A stretch of DNA of 64,000 bases from Sphingomonas faeni (lineage in GTDB: Bacteria > Pseudomonadota > Alphaproteobacteria > Sphingomonadales > Sphingomonadaceae). The position numbers and the translations under genes were made by a program. Within the stretch, counting starts at the first letter, position 1; each line of letters begins with the position of its first letter. The notes beneath the pieces were generated by a model. It was not told the DNA's origin. It did not search any database and saw nothing but the letters and a program-made list of their open reading frames with translations. The stretch covers positions 310,001 to 374,000 of the forward strand of contig NZ_JAUSZF010000004.1 of assembly GCF_030817315.1 (NCBI RefSeq), in the 5' to 3' direction. Positions 8,528 to 17,948 of the stretch are shown here, piece by piece.

Positions 8528-10766
8528 ATGATCCAGTCCGTTAAACTCTCGAAGCTCCGCCTCTCCGCCAGCAACGTCCGCACCGCCCCTGATGAATCGT
8601 TGCAGATCGAGCCGTTCGCAGCCGACCTCGAAGCCCGCGGCGTCCTCCAGAACCTGCTCGTCACGCCGGTCTCGCGGCCACGCGGGACGTTCGAGGTATT
8701 CGATGGCGGCCGGCGCTGGCGTGCGCTCAACATGCTAGTCTCTCGCGGCGTCATCAATCCCGACGAGTATGACGTGCCGGTGCGTGTCCTGAAGGGTGAC
8801 GATGCCGAACTAACCGAAACCTCGCTCGCGGTCAGCTTCCATCACATGAAACTCAGCCCGGCCGAGGAATGCCGCGCCTTCCAGCATTTCCTGAACGGCA
8901 GCACCGATATCGACGCTGTGGCCAAGCGCTTTGGCGTTACCCGCCGCTTCATCGACGGTCGCCTTCGCCTGGCCGATCTTGCCGAGCCGATCTTCTCTGC
9001 TCTCGCCAACGGCGAACTGACCCTCGACATGGCCAAGGCCTACGCCTCGACCGGCAGTCATGAGCGTCAGTTGCGCGTCTGGCAGACCTATAGCTCGATG
9101 GTTCACTACAACGCCGACGCCATCCGCCGCGTCATCGCCAACGACACGATGCGGGCCAACGATCCGATTGCGCTCCTGGTCGGCGTCGAGCCTTACGAGG
9201 CCGCAGGCGGCGTCATCGACCGCGACCTGTTCAGCAACGCCGGCGAGCGCTGGACCAACCCCGAGATCGCCCAGACCCTCGCGGCCGCGATGATGGAAGC
9301 GGAAGCTAAGCGTATCGGCGAGGAACGCGGACTTGCGTGGATCCGGCCTGTTGCCAGCCACAGCACCTGGGATGCGGCTCGCGGTCTCCACCGCATCGCC
9401 CTGCCGGTCCAGCCGATGTCGCCGGCCGAGGCACAGCGCGTAGATGAGATCGAGCAGCGCATGGGCGAACTGCAGCAGGAGATGGAGAACGACGAACTCT
9501 CCGAAGAGGCGTTCAACGCGAGCGACGCAGAGCATGATGCGCTTGGCGAGGAACTCGAAGCGCTGCAACGTCGCCCCTCGGTACTCCCCGCTGAACTCGT
9601 GTCGCGTGTCGGTGCGTTTCTGACGCTGTCGCAGACCGGCGCGATGGTCCTGGATGAGACCTATTACAGCGAAACGCCGATCCGCGTCACGGTGGTCGAG
9701 CCGGAGCCGGTCGAAAGTGGTAACGGGGAGACCGACGAGACGGACGACCGGGTTGCCGACGGCGAGGGCGAGGGCTCGGAACGGGTCCGGGCGGAGCCGA
9801 CCTTCCGCATCGAGGAAGGCGCTGCGACGCCGGTGACGGCGGGCAGTCCCAAGGAGGTCGACCCCGATAACGCAGCGCCGGGCGGCAAAGCACTCAGCCA
9901 GGTCCTGAGCGACCAGCTCGCGATGCAGCGTCGCGATGTCCTGGCGGCGTCGTTGATCGCCAGTCCCGGCCTCGCGCTGGACTATATGCTGTTCGCCATG
10001 GTGGATGCACGGCGCGGCACTTCGTCGAATGACGGCACGACGATCAGCGCCCATGCCCCGCAGGATCCGATCCTGTCGACCAACATGCCGGGATCGCGCG
10101 CGCGCGACTACCTCGCCGAGGTACGGGACGGGCTCGATGAATCGTGGGGCGAGTCCGACAACAAGGTCATGCGGTTCGAGGCATTCCGCGCGCTCGGCGA
10201 CGAGGTGAAGAGCGCATGGCTGGCGTACATCGTCGCGACGTCGCTGGAGGCCAAGGAGTCCTACGGCTCCAATCGCCAGAACCCGCTCCACGGCCGCATG
10301 GCCAGCATCCTCGAGGTCGAGGTCGCCAGCTGGTGGCGTCCGACGTCGGAGAACTTCTTCGACCGGGTTTCCAAGGGGTCGTTGATCTCGCTGCTTCACG
10401 AGGTCGGAGGCCCCGCGCTGTCGAGCCGTCACGCCAGCGAGAAGAAGACCGAGATCTCGGCATCGTGCCAGAAGCTCTTCGCTGGCGAAGCGATCGTTCG
10501 AGACCGACGTCAAGGAAGCTGCCCTGAAATGGGTGCCCACCGCGATGCGCTTCAGCGACACTGTCGTCGGGGGTGAGAGCGAGGACGACGGCGAGCAGGG
10601 AGATCTCGCGGACCTGATCGAGGCGGACAGCGACGATACCGGCGAGGACGATCTTGCCGCTTTGGTCGGTGACAGCCCGGACGATGTCGAGACGAACGGC
10701 AGCGCCCAGACCGAACTCGATCACCAGAACGATGACGATGTGAACGAGATCGTCGCGGCCGAATAG
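8528..10766 (+). pseudogene. ParB/RepB-like nuclease-domain protein with one-base frame break near its end
   Basis: Residues 1-110 match the ParB/Srx N-terminal domain (LRLSASNVRTAP, FEVFDGGRRWRAL), and residues ~115-170 a KorB-like helix-turn-helix region (DAVAKRFGVTRRFIDGRL). A coiled, acidic middle and a helical C-terminal domain follow. The frame from 8528 runs out at 10576 in a shifted basic tail. Dropping one base near C10499 gives GEAIVETDVKEAALKWVP and continues to 10766 in an acidic tail, the expected ending. Such proteins accompany the strawberry-notch gene on sphingomonad plasmids; it is not next to the parA at 62.9 kb. It may bind DNA or CTP rather than act in classical partition. 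Confidence 0.75.
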
Positions 10767-10795
10767 CGGCACGACGGTTCAATTCTGAGCAGCCT

Positions 10796-10836
10796 CACTG
10801 CCGGCCCGCGACCTCGCGGCGCCGGCAGTGCCTTTT
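10796..10836 (+). terminator. Rho-independent terminator after the ParB-like gene
   Basis: A 10-bp perfect stem, CACTGCCGGC (10796-10805) with GCCGGCAGTG (10821-10830), with an inner GCG/CGC pairing, followed by CCTTTTCC. It lies between the ParB-like gene and the ArdC-like gene and probably reduces read-through. Confidence 0.7.
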
Positions 10837-10861
10837 CCTCACCGCTAACGAGGACAGCGTC

Positions 10862-11770
10862 ATGACCGCTACAACCCGCGACATTGCGGCCGACATCACC
10901 GCCGCCATCATCGCACGGCTCGAAGCAGGGACCCTCCCGTGGCAGCGCTCCTGGTCGGTTACCGGCGAGGGCGGCAGGCCACTGCGCCATGAGGGCGTTC
11001 CGTACGCGGGCATCAACGCCCTGTGGCTTTGGGCGACCGCCGACACCTATGGCTATCGCAGCCGCTACTGGATGACCGCCCGTCAGGCACGCGAACTGGG
11101 CGGCGAGATCAACCGCGATGCCAGACCGTCTTTCTCCGTCTATGCCTCGACCTTCCGCAAGGCCGGAATGCCCAATCTGCTCGGTGCGACCGCTGACCAG
11201 ATGATCCGCTTTCTGCGTTCCTATGTCGTCTTCAACGCCGACGAAATCGTTGGCCTCCCGGACTATTACTACCCGCGCGAGGTTGCACCGACCCCTTTGC
11301 TGATCTCAGAACGGCAGGATCGCATCGACGCCTTCTTTGCCGGTATCCCGGCCAAGGTCCGTCACGGCGGTGACCGCGCCTTCTTCCACCCAACCTTCGA
11401 CTATATCCAGATGCCGCACACCGGTAGCTTCAAGTCAGGCGACGCATACGCATCGGTTCGGGCGCACGAGACCGTCCATTGGGCAGGCCATGCCTCCCGG
11501 CTCGATCGCACCTTCGGGAAGCGCTTCGGCGACAACGCATATTGCGTCGAAGAATTGGTCGCTGAGCTTGGCTCGGCCATGATCTGCGGCGATCTCGGTC
11601 TCCCGACCGAGCTGCACGACAGCCACGCCTCCTACCTCGCCAACTGGTTGGGGGTGTTGCGCGCCGACAAGACCGCGATCTTCCTGGCCGCGACTAAGGC
11701 CGAACAGGCCTTCTCCTACCTTCGCGCCTTCTCGACCGAGGCTGCAGCAGAAACGCGGCTCGCCGCATGA
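10862..11770 (+). CDS. ArdC-like antirestriction zinc metalloprotein, 302 aa
   Basis: The N-terminal ~130 residues match the ArdC N-terminal ssDNA-binding domain (DIAADITAAIIARLEAG, then GGRPLRHEGVPYAGINAL). The C-terminal part carries the zincin motif HETVH at residues 202-206 and the typical EELVAELGSAMICGDLG. ArdC proteins bind single-stranded DNA during conjugation and counter type I and II restriction in the recipient. The protease-like fold is conserved, but a proteolytic substrate is not established. It starts at 10862, 26 bases after the terminator. Together with the DarB-like gene it suggests an anti-restriction role for this block. Confidence 0.85.
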   Translation: MTATTRDIAADITAAIIARLEAGTLPWQRSWSVTGEGGRPLRHEGVPYAGINALWLWATADTYGYRSRYWMTARQARELGGEINRDARPSFSVYASTFRKAGMPNLLGATADQMIRFLRSYVVFNADEIVGLPDYYYPREVAPTPLLISERQDRIDAFFAGIPAKVRHGGDRAFFHPTFDYIQMPHTGSFKSGDAYASVRAHETVHWAGHASRLDRTFGKRFGDNAYCVEELVAELGSAMICGDLGLPTELHDSHASYLANWLGVLRADKTAIFLAATKAEQAFSYLRAFSTEAAAETRLAA

Positions 11771-11785
11771 ACCGGAGAACACGAC

Positions 11786-14700
11786 ATGGGCTGGCTCTCG
11801 ATGACCACCGCCGGCATGGCCGGCCACCCGAACCCCAAGGCCTATCTGGACGACCAGTTCACCTACAGCCGTGCGCTGGATGGTGGCGGCACGCGCGGCA
11901 TGCGCGTTATCGACAGCGCGTTCGTCGGAAACCGCGTCTGGTACGCAGCAGCTGAAATCATCGCAGACGACGAACCGCTCTACGTCATCGCACTGGTGTG
12001 TCTGGTGCGCTGGAACCCCAAGGCCAGGGACGGATACGTCTTTGCGTACAAGGACAGTGCGCCGTTGTGGCGCTGAAAGGAGTATCAGTAATGATGAGGT
12101 AAGTTGAGGAAACCTCTGCCCGCCAAGCTAACCTTGGGTTCGAAAGACCTGAAATCCGGAAACGGACAGGGGACAACAGCATGCTTGGAGCAAGGCCGAA
12201 TGCGTTCCAGTCGTAAAGGAGCGATGCCGGTCAGGGCAAGACGCGTAAGGTGAAGGCTACACTGCTTAAATCCCAGTCTGCAGCGTTTTATATAGCGGAA
12301 GCTGGCGAAAGCGACTGACACGCCAGCCCCGGACGATGGCAAGAGTCTCATGTCTTGGCTCTTTGCTCCTCAGCCCGTCCGGCGCGCCTCTCGTCGAGGG
12401 GTTTAGTGGATGAACGGGACACCTAACCGCGTCGTATCTCCGATCAGTGTAACTACGGGATGCCCTAAACAGGCGGCTTCGGCCGACCTGCATGGGTACG
12501 GAGCCGCCATAGTACTCAAACGCCCGGGGTAATGCCTGGGACAGCTTCCCAGTCGGGGAGACGGTGCATCCGCATAAGGAACGGGCGACCGGGCCGAAAG
12601 CGGAGACCGCCGGGGGAAGGGCGGCAGTTGCGATACTTCAACCGAAATCATGGGGTGTGCTGATGCTACCTGAAACTGTGATGGCCCGGTTGGAGGCCAT
12701 TCCCACGCTGGCAACGTCGGGCAAACGAGTGAATGGGCTTCATCGTCTGATGGGGTCTCGGCTTCTCTGGGAGCAGGGACTCAAGAAGATCGTCTCCAAT
12801 CGGGGGGCGATGACGCCGGGTGTCGATGGCGAGACCTTTGCGGACTTCGGTCCTGAAGACCTCGACCCATTGATCGCCAGTGTGGTGGCCGGAGCCTACA
12901 AACCGAAACCAGTGCGTCGGGTATTCATCCCGAAAGGCAAGGGTAAGCGGCGTCCGCTGGGCATACCCACGCGCGACGACCGCCTCGTCCAGGAGGTGGC
13001 GCGCCAACTCCTCGAAAGGATCTATGAGCGGTGTTCTCGAACGCCTCGCATGGGTTCCGGCCGGGGAGATCGTGTCACACGGCGCTTGAACACGTTAAAG
13101 CCGTCTGGACGGGCGTGAAATGGCTTGTTGACGTGGATGTCGCTGGGTTCTTCGAGAACATTGACCATGACGTCCTGCTCAAGCTGTTGCGGAAACGGAT
13201 CGACGATGAAAAGTTCGTTGGCCTGATCGGTGACATGCTGAAGGCGGGCGTCATGGAGGGGCGGACGCATAATCCGACCTACAGCGGCACTCCACAGGGC
13301 GGGATCGTTTCTCCAATCTTGGCAAACATTTACCTGCATGAGCTCGATGAGTTCATCGCAGGCCGGATAGCCGCCTTCGAAAAGGGAAAGGTCCGTGCCA
13401 CGAACCCGGAGTACGGGAGAGTGGCAGCGCGCATCGCTAAAAGGCGAGCGCGGCTCAAGCGTCTACAGGCCAGCGATAGCGCTGACTTGGCAGTGATCGG
13501 GGTCTTAATCTCCGAGATCAAAGCTTTGTCGAAACAGATGCGTACCTTGCCGTCGCGAGACGCCATGGACGCCGGATATCGCCGACTTCGCTACTGCCGG
13601 TATGCTGATGATTTCCTTATCGGTGTGATCGGTAGCAAAGACGATGCGCGACGTATCTTCGCGGAGGTTGGGTCGTTCCTGACCACCGAGTTGGCACTGA
13701 GCGTATCCGAGGAGAAAAGCGGTATTCGAAAGGCGAGCGATGGAGCCGCCTTCCTCGGTTACGAGGTGCGAACCTATACGGGACGTCAATGGACAGTGCG
13801 GAGCCAGCGCGGCTCGCAGCACTTCAGCCGTCGGCCTCCGTCAGAGGTGATGCAACTCAGCGTTCCTTGGGAGAAGGTTTTCGGGTTTGCCGCAAGGAAG
13901 GGGTATGGTGACATGGCTGTATTGAAGGCCAAGCATCGAAACATCCTTCTTAGCTGTAGCGATGTCGAGATCGTCCTTGCATATAATGCCGAACTGCGGG
14001 GGTTTGCGAATTACTACGCATTAGCGAGGGACGTGAAGCAAAAGCTCAATAGGCTGGAGTTCATCCAACGCTGGAGTATGTTCAAAACCATGGCCAGCAA
14101 GCACAAGAGTAGCGTACGTGCTGTTGCCGCCCGTATGAGGTCGGGGCAGGAATATCGCGTCGATTATGTGGTCGACGGCCAGCCTCGGTCGGTTAAGGTC
14201 TGGAAGCTGATGTACTTGGACCGTGGGTGGGTAGATAAGGCCAAGGTGGATATCCCACCGCGGACTCAAATCTATTCCGATTCACGGACGGATTGGGTTG
14301 ATCGTCAGAACGCCAAGCAATGCTCGGCGTGCGGGCGGACGGACCGTCCGTGTCAGGTTCATCACGTCGAAGGGTTGGCCGATATTGCACAACGTGGTTT
14401 CGCTGCGGAGATGAAGGCTGCGCGGTCACGCAGGACGAGAGTCCTGTGCGACCTGTGTCATGTTGACCTACACCGTGGACGCTTGTCCGATACCCGGAAC
14501 ATGAATGGTATTATCGCAGCGGAGAGCCGTATGCAGTGAAAGCTGCACGTACGGTTCGGCGGGGGGGTCAGGGCTGACTCTTTGAGCAGCACCAACCCTA
14601 CCCGACTGGAGGAATCGATGGGACCCTGCGAGGCCGGATGCCCTGCTCGGATCCTGCGTCTCCTGTCACCGACATCCAAGGAAGGCGCCCTCGATTGGCG

Positions 14701-14974
14701 GCGACGTTGCCTCGTGCGGCTCAGGCTGCATGCTCGCCGAATTGATAACGGTATGCGGATCAAACTTCCCCGCCCGATTTCGTTCAGCGACGGCCATAGC
14801 GGCACCGAGTTCATCGTCGTGAAACGGGGCGAGAAGATCACCTTCCGGAGCGACAAGGGGCACGGCCACTACCGCATCTCGCATTTCCGAGACCTGGCTT
14901 GGTCTATCGTTCCGGAAACCAAAGTTCACCACACCGTCTTCGCGGCCCCTACCGCGTGTGCGACACCAGCATAA
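11786..14974 (+). CDS. DUF6927 protein, split by a group II intron (exons 11786-12056 and 14607-14974)
   Basis: The first exon begins [20 protein letters not shown] and reads to VFAYKD. If bases 12057-14606 are removed, the codons join as AAG GAC A|TG GAG GAA, giving [16 protein letters not shown], the conserved core I recall for DUF6927. The spliced product is 212 residues. A GGAG ribosome site precedes the start. Function is unknown; the family is common on sphingomonad plasmids beside ArdC-like genes. The next gene overlaps the stop by one base (TAATG), so translation is probably coupled and loss of splicing would matter for it too. Confidence 0.8.
12663..14539 (+). pseudogene. ltrA: Group II intron reverse transcriptase/maturase (LtrA-like), one-base deletion
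   Basis: The first part (ATG at 12663) carries RT motifs [29 protein letters not shown] and [14 protein letters not shown], and then drops out of frame at GAGCGGTG (13026-13033). With one C restored the protein continues [19 protein letters not shown], includes the catalytic [11 protein letters not shown], a maturase region, and a C-terminal HNH endonuclease with CSACG, QVHHVEG and CDLCHVDLH. Full length would be about 625 residues. As written it cannot make a maturase, so splicing would need help in trans unless the deletion is a sequencing error. Confidence 0.85.
14524..14557 (+). ncRNA. Group II intron domain V
   Basis: The 34-base hairpin starts GAGCCGTATGC, has a GAAA tetraloop and closes GCACGTACGGTTC. 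This is the catalytic heart of the ribozyme and looks intact. The maturase stop codon lies inside it, as is usual. Confidence 0.92.
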
Positions 14975-15177
14975 TGGATAGCCCCATGTCTGCCGACACT
15001 CCCCTCTCGCCGCTGCGCCGTGTGCTGTGCAGCAGGTCCAACGCCGTCAGGGTCGCCGCATGGATGCGCCTTGACGGGATTCACACCGACATTGTCGCTA
15101 CGGCTGAGCCGTTGCAGCCGTGGCTGATCGTCGAGACGACCGCCGCCCTGATCGAGGGCGCCCGAGCATGCGCATGA
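14974..15177 (+). CDS. Small hypothetical protein, 67 aa
   Basis: Starts at the ATG overlapping the DUF6927 stop (TAATG) and overlaps the start of the next gene by 10 bases. Reads [20 protein letters not shown] and ends ALIEGARACA. The overlaps on both sides argue that it is translated within the operon. No family is recognised. Confidence 0.55.
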   Translation: MDSPMSADTPLSPLRRVLCSRSNAVRVAAWMRLDGIHTDIVATAEPLQPWLIVETTAALIEGARACA

Positions 15178-15701
15178 CCCTTGTCCTCGCTCTCGCCCTC
15201 GCCGCCTGCGGAGGGGCCGCCTCCCAGGCCGAAGACACAGCGATGATCCGCGCTGACGGTCGAGCGATCGACGGTGACACCGTATCGTTCGACGTCCGGA
15301 TTTTTGGGGCTGATGCCTTCGAGAAGCGGCAATCGTGCCAAAATGCGAATGGCTGCTGGCCGTGCGGCAAGGCGGCGCAGGACTATGCGTCGAAGCTCCT
15401 GAAGTCAGGAAGCAGCACGATCCGCCTGACGGGCAAGCAAAGCTACGGTCGTCCGATCGGAACGGTCGAGATCGGGGGCCAGGACCTTGGTGAGAGCATG
15501 ATCGCAGCGGGGCTTGCCGTACCCGCGACGAGCTTCCTGAAGAGCGACCCCGAGCGCGCCCAGCGTTATCTCGCCGCTTATGAAAGCGCCGAGGCCAGAC
15601 GTGTCGGAGTGCATGCCGGCTACTTCATCGATCCGGCAAAATGGCGTCGCGGCGAACGCCTCGCCTGCGAGAGCCGGGGCCGAGGCCGTCCGGACCGCTG
15701 A
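15168..15701 (+). CDS. Thermonuclease-family lipoprotein (staphylococcal nuclease fold), 177 aa
   Basis: Begins MRMTLVLALALAACGG, a short signal with an LAAC lipobox, so it is probably lipid-anchored. The mature part has the SNase-like core AIDGDTVSFDVRIFGADAFEK and a GRPIGTVEIGGQDLGESMI segment with the family GxxxA/V turn. A pair of cysteines (QSCQNANGCWPCG) is unusual and may form a disulphide or metal site. It would cut DNA or RNA in the periplasm. The start at 15168 overlaps the preceding gene; the longer in-frame extension lacks a signal and is rejected. Confidence 0.75.
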   Translation: MRMTLVLALALAACGGAASQAEDTAMIRADGRAIDGDTVSFDVRIFGADAFEKRQSCQNANGCWPCGKAAQDYASKLLKSGSSTIRLTGKQSYGRPIGTVEIGGQDLGESMIAAGLAVPATSFLKSDPERAQRYLAAYESAEARRVGVHAGYFIDPAKWRRGERLACESRGRGRPDR

Positions 15702-15750
15702 ACGTAAGGAGGGAAGGGGGAGGGGAAAGGCATCGATCAAGGAGACGATC

Positions 15751-16356
15751 ATGCCCGCTTTTACTTCGACCCCCGCGCCCGTGCATACGCTTTGGGACAC
15801 GCCCGACACCGCGATCCAGCGTTTGCCGGGTATCTGGTTCGTTACCACCCCTTCGCATGGTGGCTTCGTCCTCTCGGATGAGCGTCAGGCGGCGATGCCC
15901 GATGCGCTGCGCCTCGAGCACATCTACTACGAGGAAGACGTCAACTGGTCGCTGGTAGTCGTCGGCTTCGAGACCGAGTTCGCCGTACTGAAAGACCCGC
16001 TGTTCGATATCGAGCGCGACCTTGCCCATCAGACGGCACGTCACTGGCGACCGATGCAGTACGGTGCCTTCACCGGCGAGGTTATCAGCCCGAGCGATAG
16101 CTACGTCCTGAAAAAGGTAACGCTCTACGAGGCCGCGATCGGAGAGATTGGGGTGCGCTCAGCGTCCGGAGATTGGGCCGACTGGGTGCCCAAAGGCAAG
16201 GTCGGCGTCACCGGGCAGCGCATCACCGGCTGCGATCACCTGGGCTTCGCACAGTATGAAGGCCCGGACTTCAAAGGCCTTTGTGATGCCGCACGCTACG
16301 ACAGCTCCCGCCCGCTCAACACCTTCGCGGCACTTGATGTCGAACTGGTGCCGTGA
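15751..16356 (+). CDS. DUF7007-like protein, 201 aa
   Basis: Starts after AAGGAGACGATC with MPAFTSTPAPVHTLWDTPDT and contains ITGCDHLGFAQYEGPDF followed by RPLNTFAALDVELVP. It appears soluble with many aromatic residues (DVNWSLVVVGFETEFAVL). I recall this family as an unknown gene on sphingomonad plasmids near ArdC and ParB-like genes; the function is not known. A purine tract (GAGGGAAGGGGGAGGGG, 15709-15725) lies just upstream. It ends before a hairpin-rich gap of about 230 bases. Confidence 0.6.
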   Translation: MPAFTSTPAPVHTLWDTPDTAIQRLPGIWFVTTPSHGGFVLSDERQAAMPDALRLEHIYYEEDVNWSLVVVGFETEFAVLKDPLFDIERDLAHQTARHWRPMQYGAFTGEVISPSDSYVLKKVTLYEAAIGEIGVRSASGDWADWVPKGKVGVTGQRITGCDHLGFAQYEGPDFKGLCDAARYDSSRPLNTFAALDVELVP

Positions 16357-16423
16357 CGATCGAAAGCGTCGTCGCCCTACCCCCTCTGGGCAACGGAGGG
16401 GAAGGGGGCCGACTAAAGCCGAA

Positions 16424-16451
16424 AGATGTTGCCAAAAATCCGGCAACATCT
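16424..16451 (+). terminator. Perfect 10-bp hairpin after the DUF7007-like gene
   Basis: AGATGTTGCC (16424-16433) pairs with GGCAACATCT (16442-16451) around an 8-base loop. No clear T-run follows, so it may be an attenuator or RNA-processing stem rather than a terminator. Two more stems follow before the next start: CAGCCC/GGGCTG near 16480 and GTGCGC/GCGCAC at 16543-16560. Confidence 0.45.
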
Positions 16452-16584
16452 CTCCCGTGACGTGCCCAAGCGCCCAGCCCTGAGGGGCTGACGATACGAG
16501 CGCGAACCGGGTGTCGCGGGAGAAGAGAGGGGGGTGAAGAGTGTGCGCCAGAAAGCGCACGGTCCTCATTCGGAGCATGCGTCG

Positions 16585-17229
16585 ATGATTTACGATGTGC
16601 CTTTCCGCCACCAACAAGCGCTGGACCCGAGCGGCCTCACCACCGTCATCGCGACACTGCACGCGATCGAAAAAGCGGTCGAAGACTGCCGCAATGCCGG
16701 CGTCGATCCCAACAGCGACCCCGCGGTAGTGCTGCTGGCGCGTCACATGGCAACGGTGTCGACCAATCGTGCGCCCCGCGACGTACTCCGCCACGCCTGC
16801 AGGCGCCGCCTCACAGACCTGAAGCGGTTCCCGACGCTGCTGGCGCTCGCAATCCGCGGCGTGGAATATGATGCCTGCGCCAAGGAGCGTTTTCATATCG
16901 AAGCGACCGAGGCGATGAATGCCCTCGCCGTCTGCATTGGCCTGTCACCAGGGACATTCGAGGTGGTGTCGCTTCAGGGCGAACGCGACGGATCCGGGCA
17001 TGTCCTGCTGGCGGCCGGGGAGTTTGCCGTCAGCGTCAGGATCGGCGCACGCCACCAGGGTCGTGAGGTAGCGTACCGGGGGGTCTGCGATAGCACGAAC
17101 CCGTCCAACCGCTACGCGCCGATGGCCGATCTGCTGAAGCCGGACCGCTTCGCTGCTCGCCTACGTCGCGATCTGTCGATCGCCGTCCGACCGGTCGCGC
17201 CTGTCGACCAGGTCCTGATCGCCGCCTGA
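16585..17229 (+). CDS. Hypothetical protein, 214 aa
   Basis: I start at the ATG giving MIYDVPFRHQQALDPSGL; an in-frame extension upstream crosses a hairpin and is less likely. The protein is soluble, helical in its first half (LTTVIATLHAIEKAVEDC, RHACRRRLTDLKRFPTL) and probably beta-rich later. No domain is recognised. A GAGAGGGGGG tract and the GTGCGC/GCGCAC stem precede it. It sits in a run of unknown plus-strand genes and likely shares their transcript. Confidence 0.6.
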   Translation: MIYDVPFRHQQALDPSGLTTVIATLHAIEKAVEDCRNAGVDPNSDPAVVLLARHMATVSTNRAPRDVLRHACRRRLTDLKRFPTLLALAIRGVEYDACAKERFHIEATEAMNALAVCIGLSPGTFEVVSLQGERDGSGHVLLAAGEFAVSVRIGARHQGREVAYRGVCDSTNPSNRYAPMADLLKPDRFAARLRRDLSIAVRPVAPVDQVLIAA

Positions 17230-17242
17230 AGGAGTGATGCCC

Positions 17243-17539
17243 ATGCACATCCAAGACGCGCTCGCGGTTGCACGAGCTGACGCCACGCGCATTGCGCACT
17301 TCATAGAGCGACGGGAGCGTTTCCTTGATGCGCTCGACTGGTCGATGCTCACAGACGATCACGCACGCCAGTCGGCGATGCTCGACGATCTGCTCGAGGG
17401 GGATATGGCCGATGCCATCCTTTATATCGACTGGCTGGTCGAGCGTCTGACTGGTGATGCTGAACAGGTCCCCGGCGTACTCCGCTTTACGCCGCATCCG
17501 CGCCCGTGGCAGCTTGCGTGGATCACGCTCGCTTCCTGA
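17243..17539 (+). CDS. Hypothetical protein, 98 aa
   Basis: Of three possible starts I choose the ATG at 17243, which has AAGGAG at 17229-17234 at good spacing. The product begins MHIQDALAVARADATRIAHF, is mostly helical and acidic, and ends PRPWQLAWITLAS. It starts 14 bases after the previous stop. No family is recognised. Confidence 0.55.
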   Translation: MHIQDALAVARADATRIAHFIERRERFLDALDWSMLTDDHARQSAMLDDLLEGDMADAILYIDWLVERLTGDAEQVPGVLRFTPHPRPWQLAWITLAS

Positions 17540-17558
17540 CCAATTGGGGGATCAACTG

Positions 17559-17870
17559 ATGAGCCGTCATACTTTCACCGGCAACGCCGGCACCACCGTG
17601 GCGATCGGCTTCGACCGTCCGCTAGGTACCTTTTTCGTTCAGGTTCTGCGTCCTCAGCCGACTCTGAAAGGCGAAGATGACATGGTCGAATGGCAGGGTA
17701 CTGAGCCCGACGAGCTACCAACCGCAGCAGCGGCGATCGAGATTGCTGCCCGCTACGCCGACCTGCCGGAAACGCTCGGCGCCACGCTTGAGACCGACCG
17801 CCTAAAGACGCTGGGATCTGTCGACGGACCGGCGCAGCGTGCGGTGCGCCCGTTCCTTTATCGATCCTGA
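17559..17870 (+). CDS. Hypothetical protein, 103 aa
   Basis: Starts MSRHTFTGNAGTTVAIGFDR after a TGGGGG ribosome site. The first half alternates beta strands (TVAIGFDRPLGTFFVQVL) and the second half is helical. It lies 20 bases after the previous gene and is part of the same string of small unknown plasmid genes. Confidence 0.6.
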   Translation: MSRHTFTGNAGTTVAIGFDRPLGTFFVQVLRPQPTLKGEDDMVEWQGTEPDELPTAAAAIEIAARYADLPETLGATLETDRLKTLGSVDGPAQRAVRPFLYRS

Positions 17871-17904
17871 GCAACCCGCTTCGCGGCGGTTAGAGGGAAG
17901 GAGG

Positions 17905-17948
17905 ATGGGGTTTGAGTCGATCCAGGTGGATCGATGGAGATACCCCAT
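17905..17948 (+). promoter_or_regulatory. Nested hairpin that covers the start codon at 17947
   Basis: An inner stem CGATCC/GGATCG (17918-17923 with 17928-17933) is enclosed by an outer stem ATGGGGT/ACCCCAT (17905-17911 with 17942-17948). The right arm of the outer stem contains the first two bases of the start codon. In RNA this would hide the start of the next gene, so translation may be controlled by unfolding. The upstream GGGAAGGAGG tract is the probable ribosome site. Confidence 0.5.

Larger units (their letters stand above)
12057..14606 (+). mobile_element. Group II intron, 2550 bp
   Basis: The intron begins with GTGCGCC, the standard bacterial group II 5' end, and finishes CCCTACCCGAC after a domain VI stem. 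Domain V is a clean 34-base element at 14524-14557. An intron-encoded reverse transcriptase with maturase and HNH regions occupies 12663-14539. The boundaries are confirmed because excision restores the interrupted DUF6927 reading frame exactly. The element would splice as RNA and retrohome into matching DNA, but its protein reading frame is broken by a missing base. Confidence 0.92.

Noticed and set aside
8810..10561. 583-residue minus-strand frame opposite the ParB-like gene
   Set aside because: Mirror of a real gene; the composition is arginine-rich and has no recognisable domain.
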